From contig QNUV01000099.1 in the NCBI GenBank assembly GCA_003339645.1, positions 62,001-126,000 of the forward strand: a DNA stretch of 64,000 bases, read 5' to 3'. This DNA comes from Microbacterium arborescens. GTDB taxonomy: Bacteria; Actinomycetota; Actinomycetes; Actinomycetales; Microbacteriaceae. Positions within the stretch are counted from its first letter, which is position 1; every line of letters starts with the position of its first letter. The position numbers were made by a program, and so were the translations under genes. Positions 33,689-43,171 of this stretch are shown here, in pieces. The notes beneath the pieces were generated by a model. The model ran no database searches and was not told where the DNA came from. It saw only the letters and a program-made list of their open reading frames with translations.

Positions 33689-33729
33689 CCAGACCGGCTC
33701 CCCGCCGTGGAGCCTCCCCGCGCCGGTCT
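33673..33729 (+). promoter_or_regulatory. leuA attenuator: two mutually exclusive hairpins
   Basis: Hairpin A pairs CCACGGCGGGG (33673-33683) with its exact complement at 33700-33710. Hairpin B pairs AGACCGG (33691-33697, in the loop of A) with CCGGTCT (33723-33729) and encloses the right arm of A. They cannot form together without a pseudoknot. The left arm of A overlaps the end of the leader-peptide frame, so ribosome position can choose between them. There is no U-tract, so control could be by Rho or by translation. Confidence 0.7.
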
Positions 33730-33755
33730 CCCTACCGACCAATGCGAGAAGACCC

Positions 33756-35537
33756 ATGACGATCCACGCCTCCACCCGCCTCTCCACGCCCGCGGGCCCC
33801 GTCCCCGCCGATTCGCCCCTCTGGAATCGGCAGCGCCAGTCGCAGATGCCGTCGCACCGGTACCGTGACGCGTTCGCACGCGTCGACATCCCGGCGGCGG
33901 ATCAGGCCATCCAGCGCAGCTGGCCCGCCAACCGCCTCACAGCCGCCCCGCTCTGGGTCCCCGTCGACCTCCGCGACGGCAACCAGGCCCTCGCCGAACC
34001 CATGGATCCCGAACGCAAGCGTCGTTTCTTCGAGCTGCTCGTGACGATGGGCTACAAGGAGATCGAGGTCGGCTACCCCTCCGCCTCGCAGACCGACTAC
34101 GACTTCGTGCGGCTGATCGCCGAGACCGATCTCGCCCCCGACGACGTCACGATCGTCGTGTTCACGCCCGCACGACGCGACCTGATCGAGCGGACGGTCG
34201 CATCGATCCGCGGCATCCGCAACGAGGTCGTCATCCACATGTACACGGCTACCGCACCGGTGTGGCGGGATGTCGTGCTGGGGCGCGACCGCACCGAGCT
34301 GGCAGAGCTCATCATCGCGGGAGGTGAGGACGTGCTGCGCCTCGCGGGCGACTCGCCGAACATCCGCTTCGAGTTCTCGCCCGAGGTGTTCAACCTGACC
34401 GAGCCCGACTATGTACTCGAGGTCTGCGACGCGATGACGACCCTGTGGGATGCCGCGCCCGCGCGCCCCGTCATCCTGAACCTCCCCGCCACCGTCGAGA
34501 TCGCGACACCGAACGTGTACGCCGACCAGATCGAGTACATGCATCGAAACCTCGCCCGTCGCGATTCGGTGATCTTGTCGGTCCACCCGCACAACGACCG
34601 CGGCACCGGCATCGCCTGTGCCGAGCTGGCCGTACTCGCCGGGGCCCAGCGCGTCGAAGGATGCGTCTTCGGCAACGGCGAGCGCACCGGCAACGTCGAC
34701 ATCGCCACGCTCGCGCTCAACCTGCATGCACAGGGCGTCGACCCGATGATTGACTTCTCCGACATCGATGAGATCCGGCGCACCGTCGAGTACTGCAACC
34801 GCATCGAGATCCACCCGCGGCATCCGTACGTCGGAGACCTCGTGCACACGGCCTTCAGCGGCACGCACCAGGACGCCATCAAGAAGGGCTTCGCCGAGCA
34901 CCGCGAACGTGCCGCCGCGCTCGGGCGCGACGAGCGCGAGATCGACTGGCGAGTGCCCTATCTGCCGATCGATCCCGCCGACCTGGGGCGAAGCTATGAC
35001 GCCGTCATCCGCGTGAACTCGCAGTCGGGCAAAGGCGGCGTCGCGTACCTGCTCGAGACGGCGTACGGCATCGAACTGCCACGGCGCTTCCAGATCGAGT
35101 TCGCCCGGCACGTGCAGCGACACACGGATGCCGGCGGCGGCGAGGCCACGGCGAGCGAGCTGTGGGAGCTGTTCCGGACGACCTATCTCGGCGACATCAC
35201 GACCGGCCCGCGGCTGACGCGCTACGACTCGACGGATGCCGGCACCGAGATCACCCTCACCGTCGACGGGGTCACGCACACCGGCGAGCACCCCGGAGTC
35301 GGACCCGTCGAGGCGCTCACGGCCGCCCTCGCCGAGCACGGGATCGCCATCGAGGTGCTCAGCCTGCACCAGAGCAGCATCGGCAGCGGCACCGATACCG
35401 ACGCCCTGACCCTCGTTGAGTACCGTGACGGCTCCGGCGTGGTCGCCTGGGCCGCCGGCTCTGACCGGTCCGTGCTCGCCGCCACTCTCGACGCGATCAT
35501 CCGCGCCGCGCAGAGGTCGGCCGAAGCGTCATACTGA
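33756..35537 (+). CDS. leuA: 2-isopropylmalate synthase
   Basis: A 593-residue enzyme that condenses acetyl-CoA with 2-ketoisovalerate, the first committed step of leucine synthesis. The catalytic TIM barrel (~70-370) shows [16 protein letters not shown] (the DRE-type metal site), [18 protein letters not shown] and the metal ligands in [11 protein letters not shown]. The C-terminal ~130 residues form the LeuA dimer domain for leucine feedback ([20 protein letters not shown]). Length matches the long actinobacterial form. The ATG at 33756 is chosen; the open frame to 33624 would overlap leader and hairpins. Controlled by the leader upstream and perhaps the GntR gene. Confidence 0.96.
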   Translation: MTIHASTRLSTPAGPVPADSPLWNRQRQSQMPSHRYRDAFARVDIPAADQAIQRSWPANRLTAAPLWVPVDLRDGNQALAEPMDPERKRRFFELLVTMGYKEIEVGYPSASQTDYDFVRLIAETDLAPDDVTIVVFTPARRDLIERTVASIRGIRNEVVIHMYTATAPVWRDVVLGRDRTELAELIIAGGEDVLRLAGDSPNIRFEFSPEVFNLTEPDYVLEVCDAMTTLWDAAPARPVILNLPATVEIATPNVYADQIEYMHRNLARRDSVILSVHPHNDRGTGIACAELAVLAGAQRVEGCVFGNGERTGNVDIATLALNLHAQGVDPMIDFSDIDEIRRTVEYCNRIEIHPRHPYVGDLVHTAFSGTHQDAIKKGFAEHRERAAALGRDEREIDWRVPYLPIDPADLGRSYDAVIRVNSQSGKGGVAYLLETAYGIELPRRFQIEFARHVQRHTDAGGGEATASELWELFRTTYLGDITTGPRLTRYDSTDAGTEITLTVDGVTHTGEHPGVGPVEALTAALAEHGIAIEVLSLHQSSIGSGTDTDALTLVEYRDGSGVVAWAAGSDRSVLAATLDAIIRAAQRSAEASY

Positions 35538-35541
35538 CCTC

Positions 35542-36285
35542 GTGAGGATCGCGATCGCCGGCAGCACCGGCACCGTCGGCAAGCTCGTCCACAGCATCGC
35601 CACCGAACGCGGACATGACGTCGTCGCGCTCGCGCGCAGCAACGGTCATGACCTCGAGCATGCCTCGCTCCCACCCTCGGTGCTGGACGGTGTCGACACG
35701 ATCGTCGACGTCAGCGGCATCCAGACGCTCTCGCGGCATCGCTCGCGGCGGTTCTTCGAGAGCGTGTCAGCCAACCTGCAACAGGCGGGAACGGCCGCCG
35801 GAGTCGGGCACCTCGTCGCGCTCTCGATCGTCGGCATCGACGGGGTGGATGCCGCCTACTACGGCGGGAAGCTGGCGCACGAACGGGCCGTGCAGCGCGG
35901 GGCGCTCCCCCACACGCTGCTCCGCGCTGCGCAGTTCCACGAGTTCGCCGAGCAGACGCTCGTCCGCGGAAAGATGGGCCCGATCACCGTCGTGCCGGCC
36001 GCCCGGGTACGCCCGATCGCTGCACGCGAGGTCGCCGAGCACCTCGTCACGCTCGCGGAGGGCGTGCCGGTCGGCCGGGCGCGCGACCTGACCGGGCCGC
36101 GCGACGAGCTGCTCATCGACATGGTGCGAGCGCTGCTCGATGCCCGCGGCATCCGCCGCACCACGATCGAGATGCGCCTGCCGGGATCGTTCGGTCGCGC
36201 GATGTCGTCGGGGCGCCTGCGCGGGCACGCGAACGCCGAACGCGGCACCGTCACGTTCGCGGAGTGGCTCGCAGCGCAGAGCTGA
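35542..36285 (+). CDS. NAD(P)-binding NmrA/SDR-like protein
   Basis: A 247-residue Rossmann-fold protein of the atypical short-chain dehydrogenase (NmrA/complex I-associated) type: RIAIAGSTGTVGKLVHSI at the N-terminus (GxxGxxG), then TIVDVSGIQTL and HLVALSIVGIDGVDAAYYGG. The YxxxK catalytic pair is only partly recognisable (YYGGKLAHE). Such proteins act as NAD(P)-binding sensors or reductases. The GTG at 35542 begins the dinucleotide fold exactly. It follows leuA by 4 bp and may be in the same transcript, without obvious functional link. Confidence 0.85.
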   Translation: MRIAIAGSTGTVGKLVHSIATERGHDVVALARSNGHDLEHASLPPSVLDGVDTIVDVSGIQTLSRHRSRRFFESVSANLQQAGTAAGVGHLVALSIVGIDGVDAAYYGGKLAHERAVQRGALPHTLLRAAQFHEFAEQTLVRGKMGPITVVPAARVRPIAAREVAEHLVTLAEGVPVGRARDLTGPRDELLIDMVRALLDARGIRRTTIEMRLPGSFGRAMSSGRLRGHANAERGTVTFAEWLAAQS

Positions 36286-36321
36286 GGCGTCTGTCGCACC
36301 TCGCCCGCCGCATCCGATAAA

Positions 36322-36363
36322 GCACAAGACTTGTTGCGCAATGCTCCTTGTGCATCTAGCGTT
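36322..36363 (+). promoter_or_regulatory. ArsR/MFS promoter with 32-bp symmetric operator
   Basis: GCACAAG (36322-36328) and CTTGTGC (36347-36353) are equidistant from a central TTGCGCAA (36334-36341), giving a 32-bp interrupted palindrome. The predicted -35 TTGCGC (36334-36339) is in its centre; a 17-bp spacer leads to -10 TAGCGT (36357-36362). A bound ArsR dimer would therefore block polymerase directly. Confidence 0.75.
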
Positions 36364-36369
36364 GCGGTT

Positions 36370-36954
36370 ATGACCTCTGCTGACCGCTCCGCCTCTCGAC
36401 TCGAGACCGCTGCCGCCATGCGCGTGCTGGCACACCCGACCCGACTGCGGCTGCTCGGCCTCCTGCGCGAGAACGGACCGCAGACGGCGGCTCAGCTCGG
36501 CGAGGTCGTCGACGAAGCGCCGGGCACGATCAGTTACCACCTGAGCAAACTCGCCTCGATCGATCTCATAGAGCCCGCCGAGCCGCGCAGCGCCGACCAG
36601 CGCGAGCGCTGGTGGCAGGCCGCCGCCGCCGAGACGACGTGGGAACCGGCCGAACACCTCGACGACCCAGCCCAACGCGCTGCCTCATCGGCGCTGGAGA
36701 AGTCGATCGCGCAGATCTACGCCGCCCGCTACAGCGAATACGTCGACGCGATGCCGACCCTCCCCGCCGAATGGGTCGCCGCCGGCACCACCGGTGACCG
36801 CACGCTACGACTCACGCTCGACGAGCTGGCCGCGATGCGCTCCGAACTCGAATCGCTGATGCACCGGTGGCAAGAAGCGAGCGCGCGGCACGACGACGCA
36901 GACGAGACCACCGCACCGGTCGCCCTCGTCTACCAGGCCTACCGCCGGCCATGA
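36370..36954 (+). CDS. ArsR-type HTH transcriptional regulator
   Basis: A 194-residue winged-helix regulator: MRVLAHPTRLRLLGLLRENG, then AAQLGEVV and GTISYHLSKLASIDLIEPAE. The C-terminal ~120 residues are helical. No cysteine-based metal motif is visible, so a metal ligand is unlikely. The ATG at 36370 lies 7 nt after -10 TAGCGT, so the mRNA is probably leaderless; the TTG at 36331 is inside the operator. It overlaps the MFS transporter gene (ATGA). It most likely represses its own operon and is released by a substrate of the pump. Confidence 0.9.
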   Translation: MTSADRSASRLETAAAMRVLAHPTRLRLLGLLRENGPQTAAQLGEVVDEAPGTISYHLSKLASIDLIEPAEPRSADQRERWWQAAAAETTWEPAEHLDDPAQRAASSALEKSIAQIYAARYSEYVDAMPTLPAEWVAAGTTGDRTLRLTLDELAAMRSELESLMHRWQEASARHDDADETTAPVALVYQAYRRP

Positions 36955-38246
36955 CCACGACCGACTCCCCTGTCCGTTCGGCCGATGCGACGCACCGGCG
37001 CGCAGCATCCCGCGCCCTCTACGCCCTGCTGTCGGCGCACGCGATCTCGCAGACGGGCAACGTCATCACGGCCTTCGCCATCCCCTTCTACGTCCTGGCC
37101 ACGGGCGGCTCGGGCGTCGAGGTCGGGCTGGCCGCGTTCGCCGCGACCGCGCCCGTCATCGTGGGAGGCGTGTTCGGCGGGGTGGTCATCGACCGCATCG
37201 GCGGCCGTCGCACCGCGATCGTCGCCGACATTGTGAGCGGTGTGACGGTTCTCGCGATCCCCGCGCTCGCGCTCACGGTGGGCCTGCCCTTCTGGGCTCT
37301 GCTGGCGCTCGTCTTCACGAGCGGCGTGCTCGACACCCCCGGACAGGTCGCGCGCCGGGTCATGCTGCCCGAGCTCACCGAGACCGCCCGCGTCCGCATC
37401 GAGCGGAGCGTCGGGCTCCTCGACGGCTCGGAGCGCCTCTCCAAGCTCATCGGCGCATCCGTCGCCGGCGCACTCGTCGCCCTCCTCGGACCGATGGCGG
37501 CGCTCGTCGCGAACGCTGTCGCGTTTCTCATCTCGGCTGCGATCACCCGCCTGATGGTCCCGGCAACGACAGTGCGAATGGCCGCCGACGGCGACACGGA
37601 TGCTGCAGCCCGGCGCTCGTACTGGCGCGAGCTGCGTGACGGGTTCCGGTTCGTCGTGCGTGATCCGCTCATGCGCCTCATCGTCGGCATGGTGCTCATC
37701 ACCAATCTGCTCGATGCTGCCCGCAGCGCCTCGTTGATGCCTCTCTACGCGAACGCCGAGCTCGGCGGCGCCGGAGCCCTCGCCGTCATCGTCGCCGTCA
37801 TGGGCGGGAGCGCGCTCATCGGCAACGTCGCGTTCGGCTTCATCGCGCACAGGATGCCGCGGCGCGTGACCTTCGCGCTGTGCTTCCTTGTCGCCGGCGG
37901 CCCGTCCAGCGCGGTGTTCGCCCTCGGCGCGCCGTTCCCGGTGCTCGTCGCTGCCGCCGGCATCTCGGGGCTCGCGGCCGGCGCGCTGAACCCGATCCTC
38001 GGCGCGGTACAGCTCGAACGCGTCCCGGCGCCCATGCGCGGTCGCGTCTTCGGTCTGATCAACGCCGGCACGTGGGCAGGGGTCCCGCTCGGCGCGCTGC
38101 TCGGCGGCATCGCCGCCGATGGCCTCGGTCTCTTCGCGTCGTTCGGCATCGTCGCGATCATCTACACCGTGGTCACGACGGCACCCCTCGCGGGCGGAGC
38201 TTGGCGGCTGATGGAACGGCGCCCGAACGAACAGACGGCACTCTAG
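36951..38246 (+). CDS. MFS transporter, probable drug exporter
   Basis: A 431-residue major facilitator with about twelve helices. Visible family sequences include AISQTGNVITAFAIPFYVLA in helix 1, GGVVIDRIGGRRTAIVADI (the motif-A loop) and APMRGRVFGLINAGTWAGVP in the second half, the layout of enterobactin exporter-like/multidrug MFS proteins. The start codon overlaps the ArsR stop by 4 bp. Co-expression with a local repressor suggests export of a toxic small molecule; the substrate is unknown. Confidence 0.9.
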   Translation: MTTTDSPVRSADATHRRAASRALYALLSAHAISQTGNVITAFAIPFYVLATGGSGVEVGLAAFAATAPVIVGGVFGGVVIDRIGGRRTAIVADIVSGVTVLAIPALALTVGLPFWALLALVFTSGVLDTPGQVARRVMLPELTETARVRIERSVGLLDGSERLSKLIGASVAGALVALLGPMAALVANAVAFLISAAITRLMVPATTVRMAADGDTDAAARRSYWRELRDGFRFVVRDPLMRLIVGMVLITNLLDAARSASLMPLYANAELGGAGALAVIVAVMGGSALIGNVAFGFIAHRMPRRVTFALCFLVAGGPSSAVFALGAPFPVLVAAAGISGLAAGALNPILGAVQLERVPAPMRGRVFGLINAGTWAGVPLGALLGGIAADGLGLFASFGIVAIIYTVVTTAPLAGGAWRLMERRPNEQTAL

Positions 38247-38308
38247 GCCCCAGCGCCGCGTCTCGCACGTCGTTCCCTATCCGGCATCCGCTCGTGTTGA
38301 CTGCCGGG

Positions 38309-39676
38309 ATGAGCAATTGGGCCGAGACCGTCATGTGGTGGCACGTGTACCCGCTGGGATTCACGGGAGCACCGATCCGGCCGGACCTCTCCGACGCGCA
38401 GGCGGACGCTGGCGGCGCGGACCAGCCCGTCGAGCACCGGCTCGGCCGTATCGAGGCGTGGCTCGATCGCGCCGTCGAGCTCGGGCTCAACGGGCTGCTG
38501 CTCGGGCCGGTGTTCGCCTCGAGCACGCACGGCTACGACACGACCGACTACTTCCGCATCGACGCGCGGCTGGGCGACGGGCTCGATCTCGACCGCCTCA
38601 TCGCGGCCGCCCACGACCGCGGCATCCGGGTGCTGTTCGACGGTGTCTTCAACCACGTGGGACGCGAGCATCCGGCCTTCGAAGCTCTCGAGGAACGGGG
38701 CCCGAAGGCTGACACCGCCGACCTCTTCCGCGTGCGGTGGGACGGCTGGCAGCCCGGTGGGCCGGTAGACGCCGACGTCTTCGAGGGGCACGACGCCCTC
38801 GTGACACTGAACCACGACTCACCCGCCGTCGCCGACCTCGTGGTCGAGGTGATGACCCACTGGCTCGGACGGGGCATCGACGGATGGCGACTGGATGCCG
38901 CCTACGCCGTGTCTCCCGCGTTCTGGGCTCGGGTGCTGCCGCGGGTTCGCGCCGAGTATCCCGAGGCGTGGTTCCTCGGCGAGGTCATCCACGGCGACGC
39001 GGCTCGCATCGTCGAGGAGTCGACGATCGACTCGCTGACGCAGTACGAGCTGTGGCAGGGCATCTGGCACGGCATCGCCGACCGCAACCTGTTCGAGCTG
39101 AAGCACGCGATCGAGCGGAACAACGAGCTGCTGTCGGTCTTCGCTCCGCAGACCTTCGTCGGCAACCACGACGTCACGCGGATCGCCTCGGCGGTCGGCC
39201 CCGACCTGATGCCGCACGCACTGGCGGTGCTGTTCACGGTGGCAGGCGTGCCGTCGGTGTACGCCGGCGATGAGTACGGCTACGAAGCGGTGAAGGAGGA
39301 ACGTCTCGGCGGCGACGACGCGGTGCGCCCCGAGTTCCCCGACGCGCCGCCCGCTCCCGAGTCGCTGCCCGAGAGCGCGCAGCACATCCTCCGCACGCAT
39401 CAGCAGCTCATTGCCGTGCGCCGGCAGCATCCCTGGTTGCATCGCACCCACACCGACGTGATCCATATCGACAACACCGCGATGGTTCTGCGGACCGCGA
39501 CGGGAACGGATGCCGTCGTCACAGCGCTCAACGTCGGCGACGCACCGGTGACCGTGCCGGTCGCCGACGCGACACAGGTGCTCGCCGGATCGCTGGCCGA
39601 CGACATCGACAGGCGCGCCGGCGAGGCATCCCTTCCCCCGCGCGGCTGGGCAGTGCTATCGGGTACCCCCGCCTGA
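38309..39676 (+). CDS. GH13 alpha-amylase family glycosidase
   Basis: A 455-residue cytoplasmic glycoside hydrolase of family 13. It starts WAETVMWWHVYPLGFTGAP and carries the four family regions: VLFDGVFNHVG, GWRLDAAYAV (nucleophile Asp about residue 196), WFLGEVIHGD (acid/base Glu about 224) and FVGNHDVTRI (transition-state Asp about 287). A small C-terminal beta domain follows. The enzyme acts on alpha-glucosidic linkages; the exact subfamily is not decided here. The ATG at 38309 is the first of the conserved region; no clear ribosome-binding site. Confidence 0.9.
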   Translation: MSNWAETVMWWHVYPLGFTGAPIRPDLSDAQADAGGADQPVEHRLGRIEAWLDRAVELGLNGLLLGPVFASSTHGYDTTDYFRIDARLGDGLDLDRLIAAAHDRGIRVLFDGVFNHVGREHPAFEALEERGPKADTADLFRVRWDGWQPGGPVDADVFEGHDALVTLNHDSPAVADLVVEVMTHWLGRGIDGWRLDAAYAVSPAFWARVLPRVRAEYPEAWFLGEVIHGDAARIVEESTIDSLTQYELWQGIWHGIADRNLFELKHAIERNNELLSVFAPQTFVGNHDVTRIASAVGPDLMPHALAVLFTVAGVPSVYAGDEYGYEAVKEERLGGDDAVRPEFPDAPPAPESLPESAQHILRTHQQLIAVRRQHPWLHRTHTDVIHIDNTAMVLRTATGTDAVVTALNVGDAPVTVPVADATQVLAGSLADDIDRRAGEASLPPRGWAVLSGTPA

Positions 39677-39763
39677 CCCGCGACCCGACCCAGATGGCGG
39701 TTCTCCCCCACGCATGACGACAATTCGCGTCGGCTCGCATCGGGTTCGGGTCGCGCGGTGGCG

Positions 39764-42700
39764 TCAGCGGAAGTCTCGTGACTGATGCCTCACCCCCACC
39801 CGCAGGTCTTCGAAGGCGTCGGCGAGGATGTTCACGACCCCCTCGTTGGACCGCTCCAGGATGCCGCGGACGATGAGCGCCGGGCTGTCGCGCACGACTC
39901 GCCGGTAGCGGTGCCACATGCCCGTCGAGCAGATGACGTTCATCAGTCCGTGCTCGTCCTCGAGGTTGAGGAACGTGATGCCGGATGCCGTCGCCGGCCG
40001 CTGCCGGTGGGTGACGAGACCGGCGATCTCGACGCGTCGTCCGGTCTCGTGCTGACGCAGGTCGTTCGCGGTGAGCACCCCGCGCGCGTCGAGCTGCGAG
40101 CGGTAGTGGGTCATCGGATGATCGTCGGGTGAGATGCCCGTGGCCCACAGGTCGGAGGCCAGCACGTCGTAGCTCGACTGGTCGGTGAACAGCGGCGGCT
40201 GCACGGCGATGAGCGAATCGGGCAGGTACTCGATGCGGTCCTGCGCGGCCGAGCCCGCCAGCCAGATGGCCTCGCGACGGGTGTGCCCGAAGCACTCCAG
40301 CGCGCCCGCAGTGGCGAGCGCTTCGAGCTGCGTCGTGTCGGCACCGGTGCGGCGCACCAGGTCACGCATGTCGCGGTAGGGACCGGATGCCTCGCGCTCG
40401 GCGACGATCCGCTCGGCGAACCTCTTGCCGATGCCGGTGACCGCGGCGAGCCCCAACCGCACGGCGAAGCCGCCGTCGCGACGATGGGCCGCCGACTCGT
40501 CGGGGGCGTTGATGTCGAAGACCGGCACCGGAGGCTGCTCGCCGAGGCAGCTGTCGAGCCCCGTCGGCCCCGGCCGCCCCGCCTCGCCCGACACGGACTC
40601 GAGCACGGCTTCGGCCCCCGAGAGCTGCAGATCGGGGCGCCGCACCTCGACCCCGTGACGGCGGGCGTCGGCCGCCAACGTCGCCGGCGAGTAGAAGCCC
40701 ATCGGCTGAGCCCGCAGCAGCCCGGCGAGGAACGCCGCCGGGTAGTGCAGCTTGATCCACGAGCTGGCGTAGACGAGCAGCCCGAACGACAGCGAGTGGC
40801 TCTCGGCGAAGCCGAAATTCGCGAACGCCTGGATCTTCGCGTAGATGTCGTCGGCGGCATCCCCCACCAGGCCGTTCTCGGCCATGCCCTCGTAGAGCTT
40901 CTGCTTGAGCGAGTCGATGCGCTCGATGCCGCGCTTGGAGCCCATCGCGCGACGCAGCAGGTCGGCGTCCTCGCCCGACAGCCCGCCGATGACCATGCCC
41001 ATCTGCATGAGCTGCTCCTGGAAGACCGGCACCCCGAGCGTGCGTTCGAGCACGGGCTTGAGCTTCTCGTGCGGATACGTCGTCTTCTCGTACCCGAGCT
41101 TGCGGCGCACGTACGGGTGCACGGCGCCGCCCTGGATGGGTCCCGGCCGGATGAGGGCGATCTCGATCACGAGGTCGTAGAACCGGCGCGGCTGCAGGCG
41201 CGGCAGCAGGCCCATCTGCGCGCGAGACTCGACCTGGAACACCCCGATCGAGTCGGCCCGGCACAGCATGTCGTAGACGGCCGCTTCTTCCTTCGGCAGC
41301 GTCGACAGCTCGAACCTCTCCCCCGTCGCCCCCTCGATGAGGTCGAAGCAGTACTGCAGCGCGGCGAGCATGCCGAGGCCGAGCAGATCGAACTTCACCA
41401 GGCCCATCCAGGCGGCGTCGTCTTTGTCCCATTGGATGACGGTGCGGTCCTGCATCCGGGCGTGCTCGATCGGCACGACCTCACCGACGGGACGATCGGT
41501 CAGCACCATGCCGCCCGAGTGGATGCCCAGGTGCCGGGGAGCCTTCAGCAGCTCGGCGGCGTAGCTGAGCACCCGCTCGGGGATGTCGTGGTCGGGACCG
41601 GTGTCGAGGGTCGCACCCCAGCGTTCGACCTGCTTCGACCAGGCGTCCTGCTGTCCCGGGGAGTGCCCGAGGGCCTTCGCCATGTCGCGCACGGCGTTCT
41701 TGGGCCGGTACTGGATCACGTTCGCCACCTGCGCCGCCCGCTCGCGCCCGTAGGTGGCGTAGACCCACTGGATGATCTCCTCGCGCCGGTCGGAGTCGAA
41801 GTCGACGTCGATGTCGGGCTCCTCCTCGCGGAGGGCCGAGAGGAAGCGCTCGAACGGCAGCCGGTAGTAGATCGAGTCGATCGCGGTGATGTCGAGCAGG
41901 TAGCAGACGGCGCTGTTCGCGGCCGAACCACGCCCCTGGCAGAGGATGCCGCGACGCCGCGCCTCTTGCACGATGCCGTGGACGATGAGGAAGTACCCCG
42001 GGAAGTCCTTCTGTTCGATGACGGCGAGCTCTCGCTCGATGCGGTCGCGGTCTTCGGCCGGCAGGTTCGGGTACTTGCGCGGCACGGCTTCCCACACGAG
42101 GTGCCGCAGCCACGTCATCGGCGTGTGCCCCTCGGGAACGGGAAGCTTCGGCAGGGCGGGCTTGGCCCGGCGCAGCGGGAAGGCGAGCTCGTCGGCGAGC
42201 TCGACGGTGCGCGCCACGGCTCCGGGGAACCGCCGGAAGCGCCGCGTCATCTCGGCACCCGACCGCAGGTGCGCGCCCGCATGCGAGGGCAGCCACCCGT
42301 CGAGCTCGTCGAGCCCGCGATTGGCCCGCACCGCCGCGATCGCCGCGGCGAGGTGGGCGCGCTCGGGCACGGCGTAGTGCACGTTGTTCGTCGCGAGGAT
42401 CGGCAGACCCCGCTCACGGGCGAGGCCGGCGAGGATGTCGTTGTGCCGCGAGTCGAGCGGCTCGCCGTGGTCCAACAGCTCGACCTCGACGGCATCGCGC
42501 CCGAACCGGTCGACCAGGGCGTCGAGCTCGGCGGCGGCGGCATCCGGCCCGCGCTCGATGAGCGCCCGGCGCACTGCTCCCTTGCGGCATCCGGTGAGGA
42601 CGCTCCATTCGCCTCCGGCGATGTCGGCCAGATCGTCGAGCCGGTAGCGAGGCTTGCCCTTCTCCGCTCCGGCGAGCTGCCCCTGCGTGAGCGCGCGCGC

Positions 42701-43171
42701 CAGCCGGTGGTAGCCCTCTTCGCCGCGGGCGAGGACGAGCAGATGCTCCCCCGGCGGGTCGGCCTCGTTGCGCGCGGCGCCGACGCGCTGCGGCAGATCG
42801 AGCGACAGCTCCGCCCCGAACACGGTCTTCACCGCCAACTGCTCGGCGGCTTCGGCGAAGCGGACGATGCCGTAGAACCCGTCGTGGTCGGTGACGGCGA
42901 GAGCGTGCAACCCCAGCCGTTCGGCCTCTTCGGCCAGCTCTTCGGGCGACGAGGCTCCGTCGAGGAACGAGTACGACGTGTGCGCGTGCAGCTCGGCGTA
43001 CGGCACCGCGTTCTCAGGACGCTCGATCCTCGGCGCCGAGTACTTTCCGCGCTTGCGCGACCACGCGGGACTGTCGCCGCCGTCGGCACCCGCCGGCGCG
43101 CTCGGGGCACGGTTGCCGCTGAGCAGTCGTTCCATCTCGGACCACGGCACCGAGGGGTTGTTGAAGCCCAT
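39764..43171 (-). CDS. dnaE2: Error-prone DNA polymerase DnaE2 (ImuC)
   Basis: A 1,135-residue C-family polymerase alpha subunit. It has an N-terminal PHP domain (YAELHAHTSYSFLDGASSPE), catalytic aspartates in EEPDIDVDFDSDRR (about residue 450), the helix-hairpin-helix region near 960 (GIGKRFAERIV) and a C-terminal OB domain (VEIAGLVTHRQRPATASG). Length and the imuA-imuB neighbourhood mark DnaE2 rather than replicative DnaE1. It performs translesion synthesis after DNA damage. The ATG at 43171 shares one base with the imuB stop; a longer open frame upstream overlaps imuB and is not used. SOS control comes from the box before imuA. Confidence 0.95.
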   Translation of the reverse strand: MGFNNPSVPWSEMERLLSGNRAPSAPAGADGGDSPAWSRKRGKYSAPRIERPENAVPYAELHAHTSYSFLDGASSPEELAEEAERLGLHALAVTDHDGFYGIVRFAEAAEQLAVKTVFGAELSLDLPQRVGAARNEADPPGEHLLVLARGEEGYHRLARALTQGQLAGAEKGKPRYRLDDLADIAGGEWSVLTGCRKGAVRRALIERGPDAAAAELDALVDRFGRDAVEVELLDHGEPLDSRHNDILAGLARERGLPILATNNVHYAVPERAHLAAAIAAVRANRGLDELDGWLPSHAGAHLRSGAEMTRRFRRFPGAVARTVELADELAFPLRRAKPALPKLPVPEGHTPMTWLRHLVWEAVPRKYPNLPAEDRDRIERELAVIEQKDFPGYFLIVHGIVQEARRRGILCQGRGSAANSAVCYLLDITAIDSIYYRLPFERFLSALREEEPDIDVDFDSDRREEIIQWVYATYGRERAAQVANVIQYRPKNAVRDMAKALGHSPGQQDAWSKQVERWGATLDTGPDHDIPERVLSYAAELLKAPRHLGIHSGGMVLTDRPVGEVVPIEHARMQDRTVIQWDKDDAAWMGLVKFDLLGLGMLAALQYCFDLIEGATGERFELSTLPKEEAAVYDMLCRADSIGVFQVESRAQMGLLPRLQPRRFYDLVIEIALIRPGPIQGGAVHPYVRRKLGYEKTTYPHEKLKPVLERTLGVPVFQEQLMQMGMVIGGLSGEDADLLRRAMGSKRGIERIDSLKQKLYEGMAENGLVGDAADDIYAKIQAFANFGFAESHSLSFGLLVYASSWIKLHYPAAFLAGLLRAQPMGFYSPATLAADARRHGVEVRRPDLQLSGAEAVLESVSGEAGRPGPTGLDSCLGEQPPVPVFDINAPDESAAHRRDGGFAVRLGLAAVTGIGKRFAERIVAEREASGPYRDMRDLVRRTGADTTQLEALATAGALECFGHTRREAIWLAGSAAQDRIEYLPDSLIAVQPPLFTDQSSYDVLASDLWATGISPDDHPMTHYRSQLDARGVLTANDLRQHETGRRVEIAGLVTHRQRPATASGITFLNLEDEHGLMNVICSTGMWHRYRRVVRDSPALIVRGILERSNEGVVNILADAFEDLRVGVRHQSRDFR

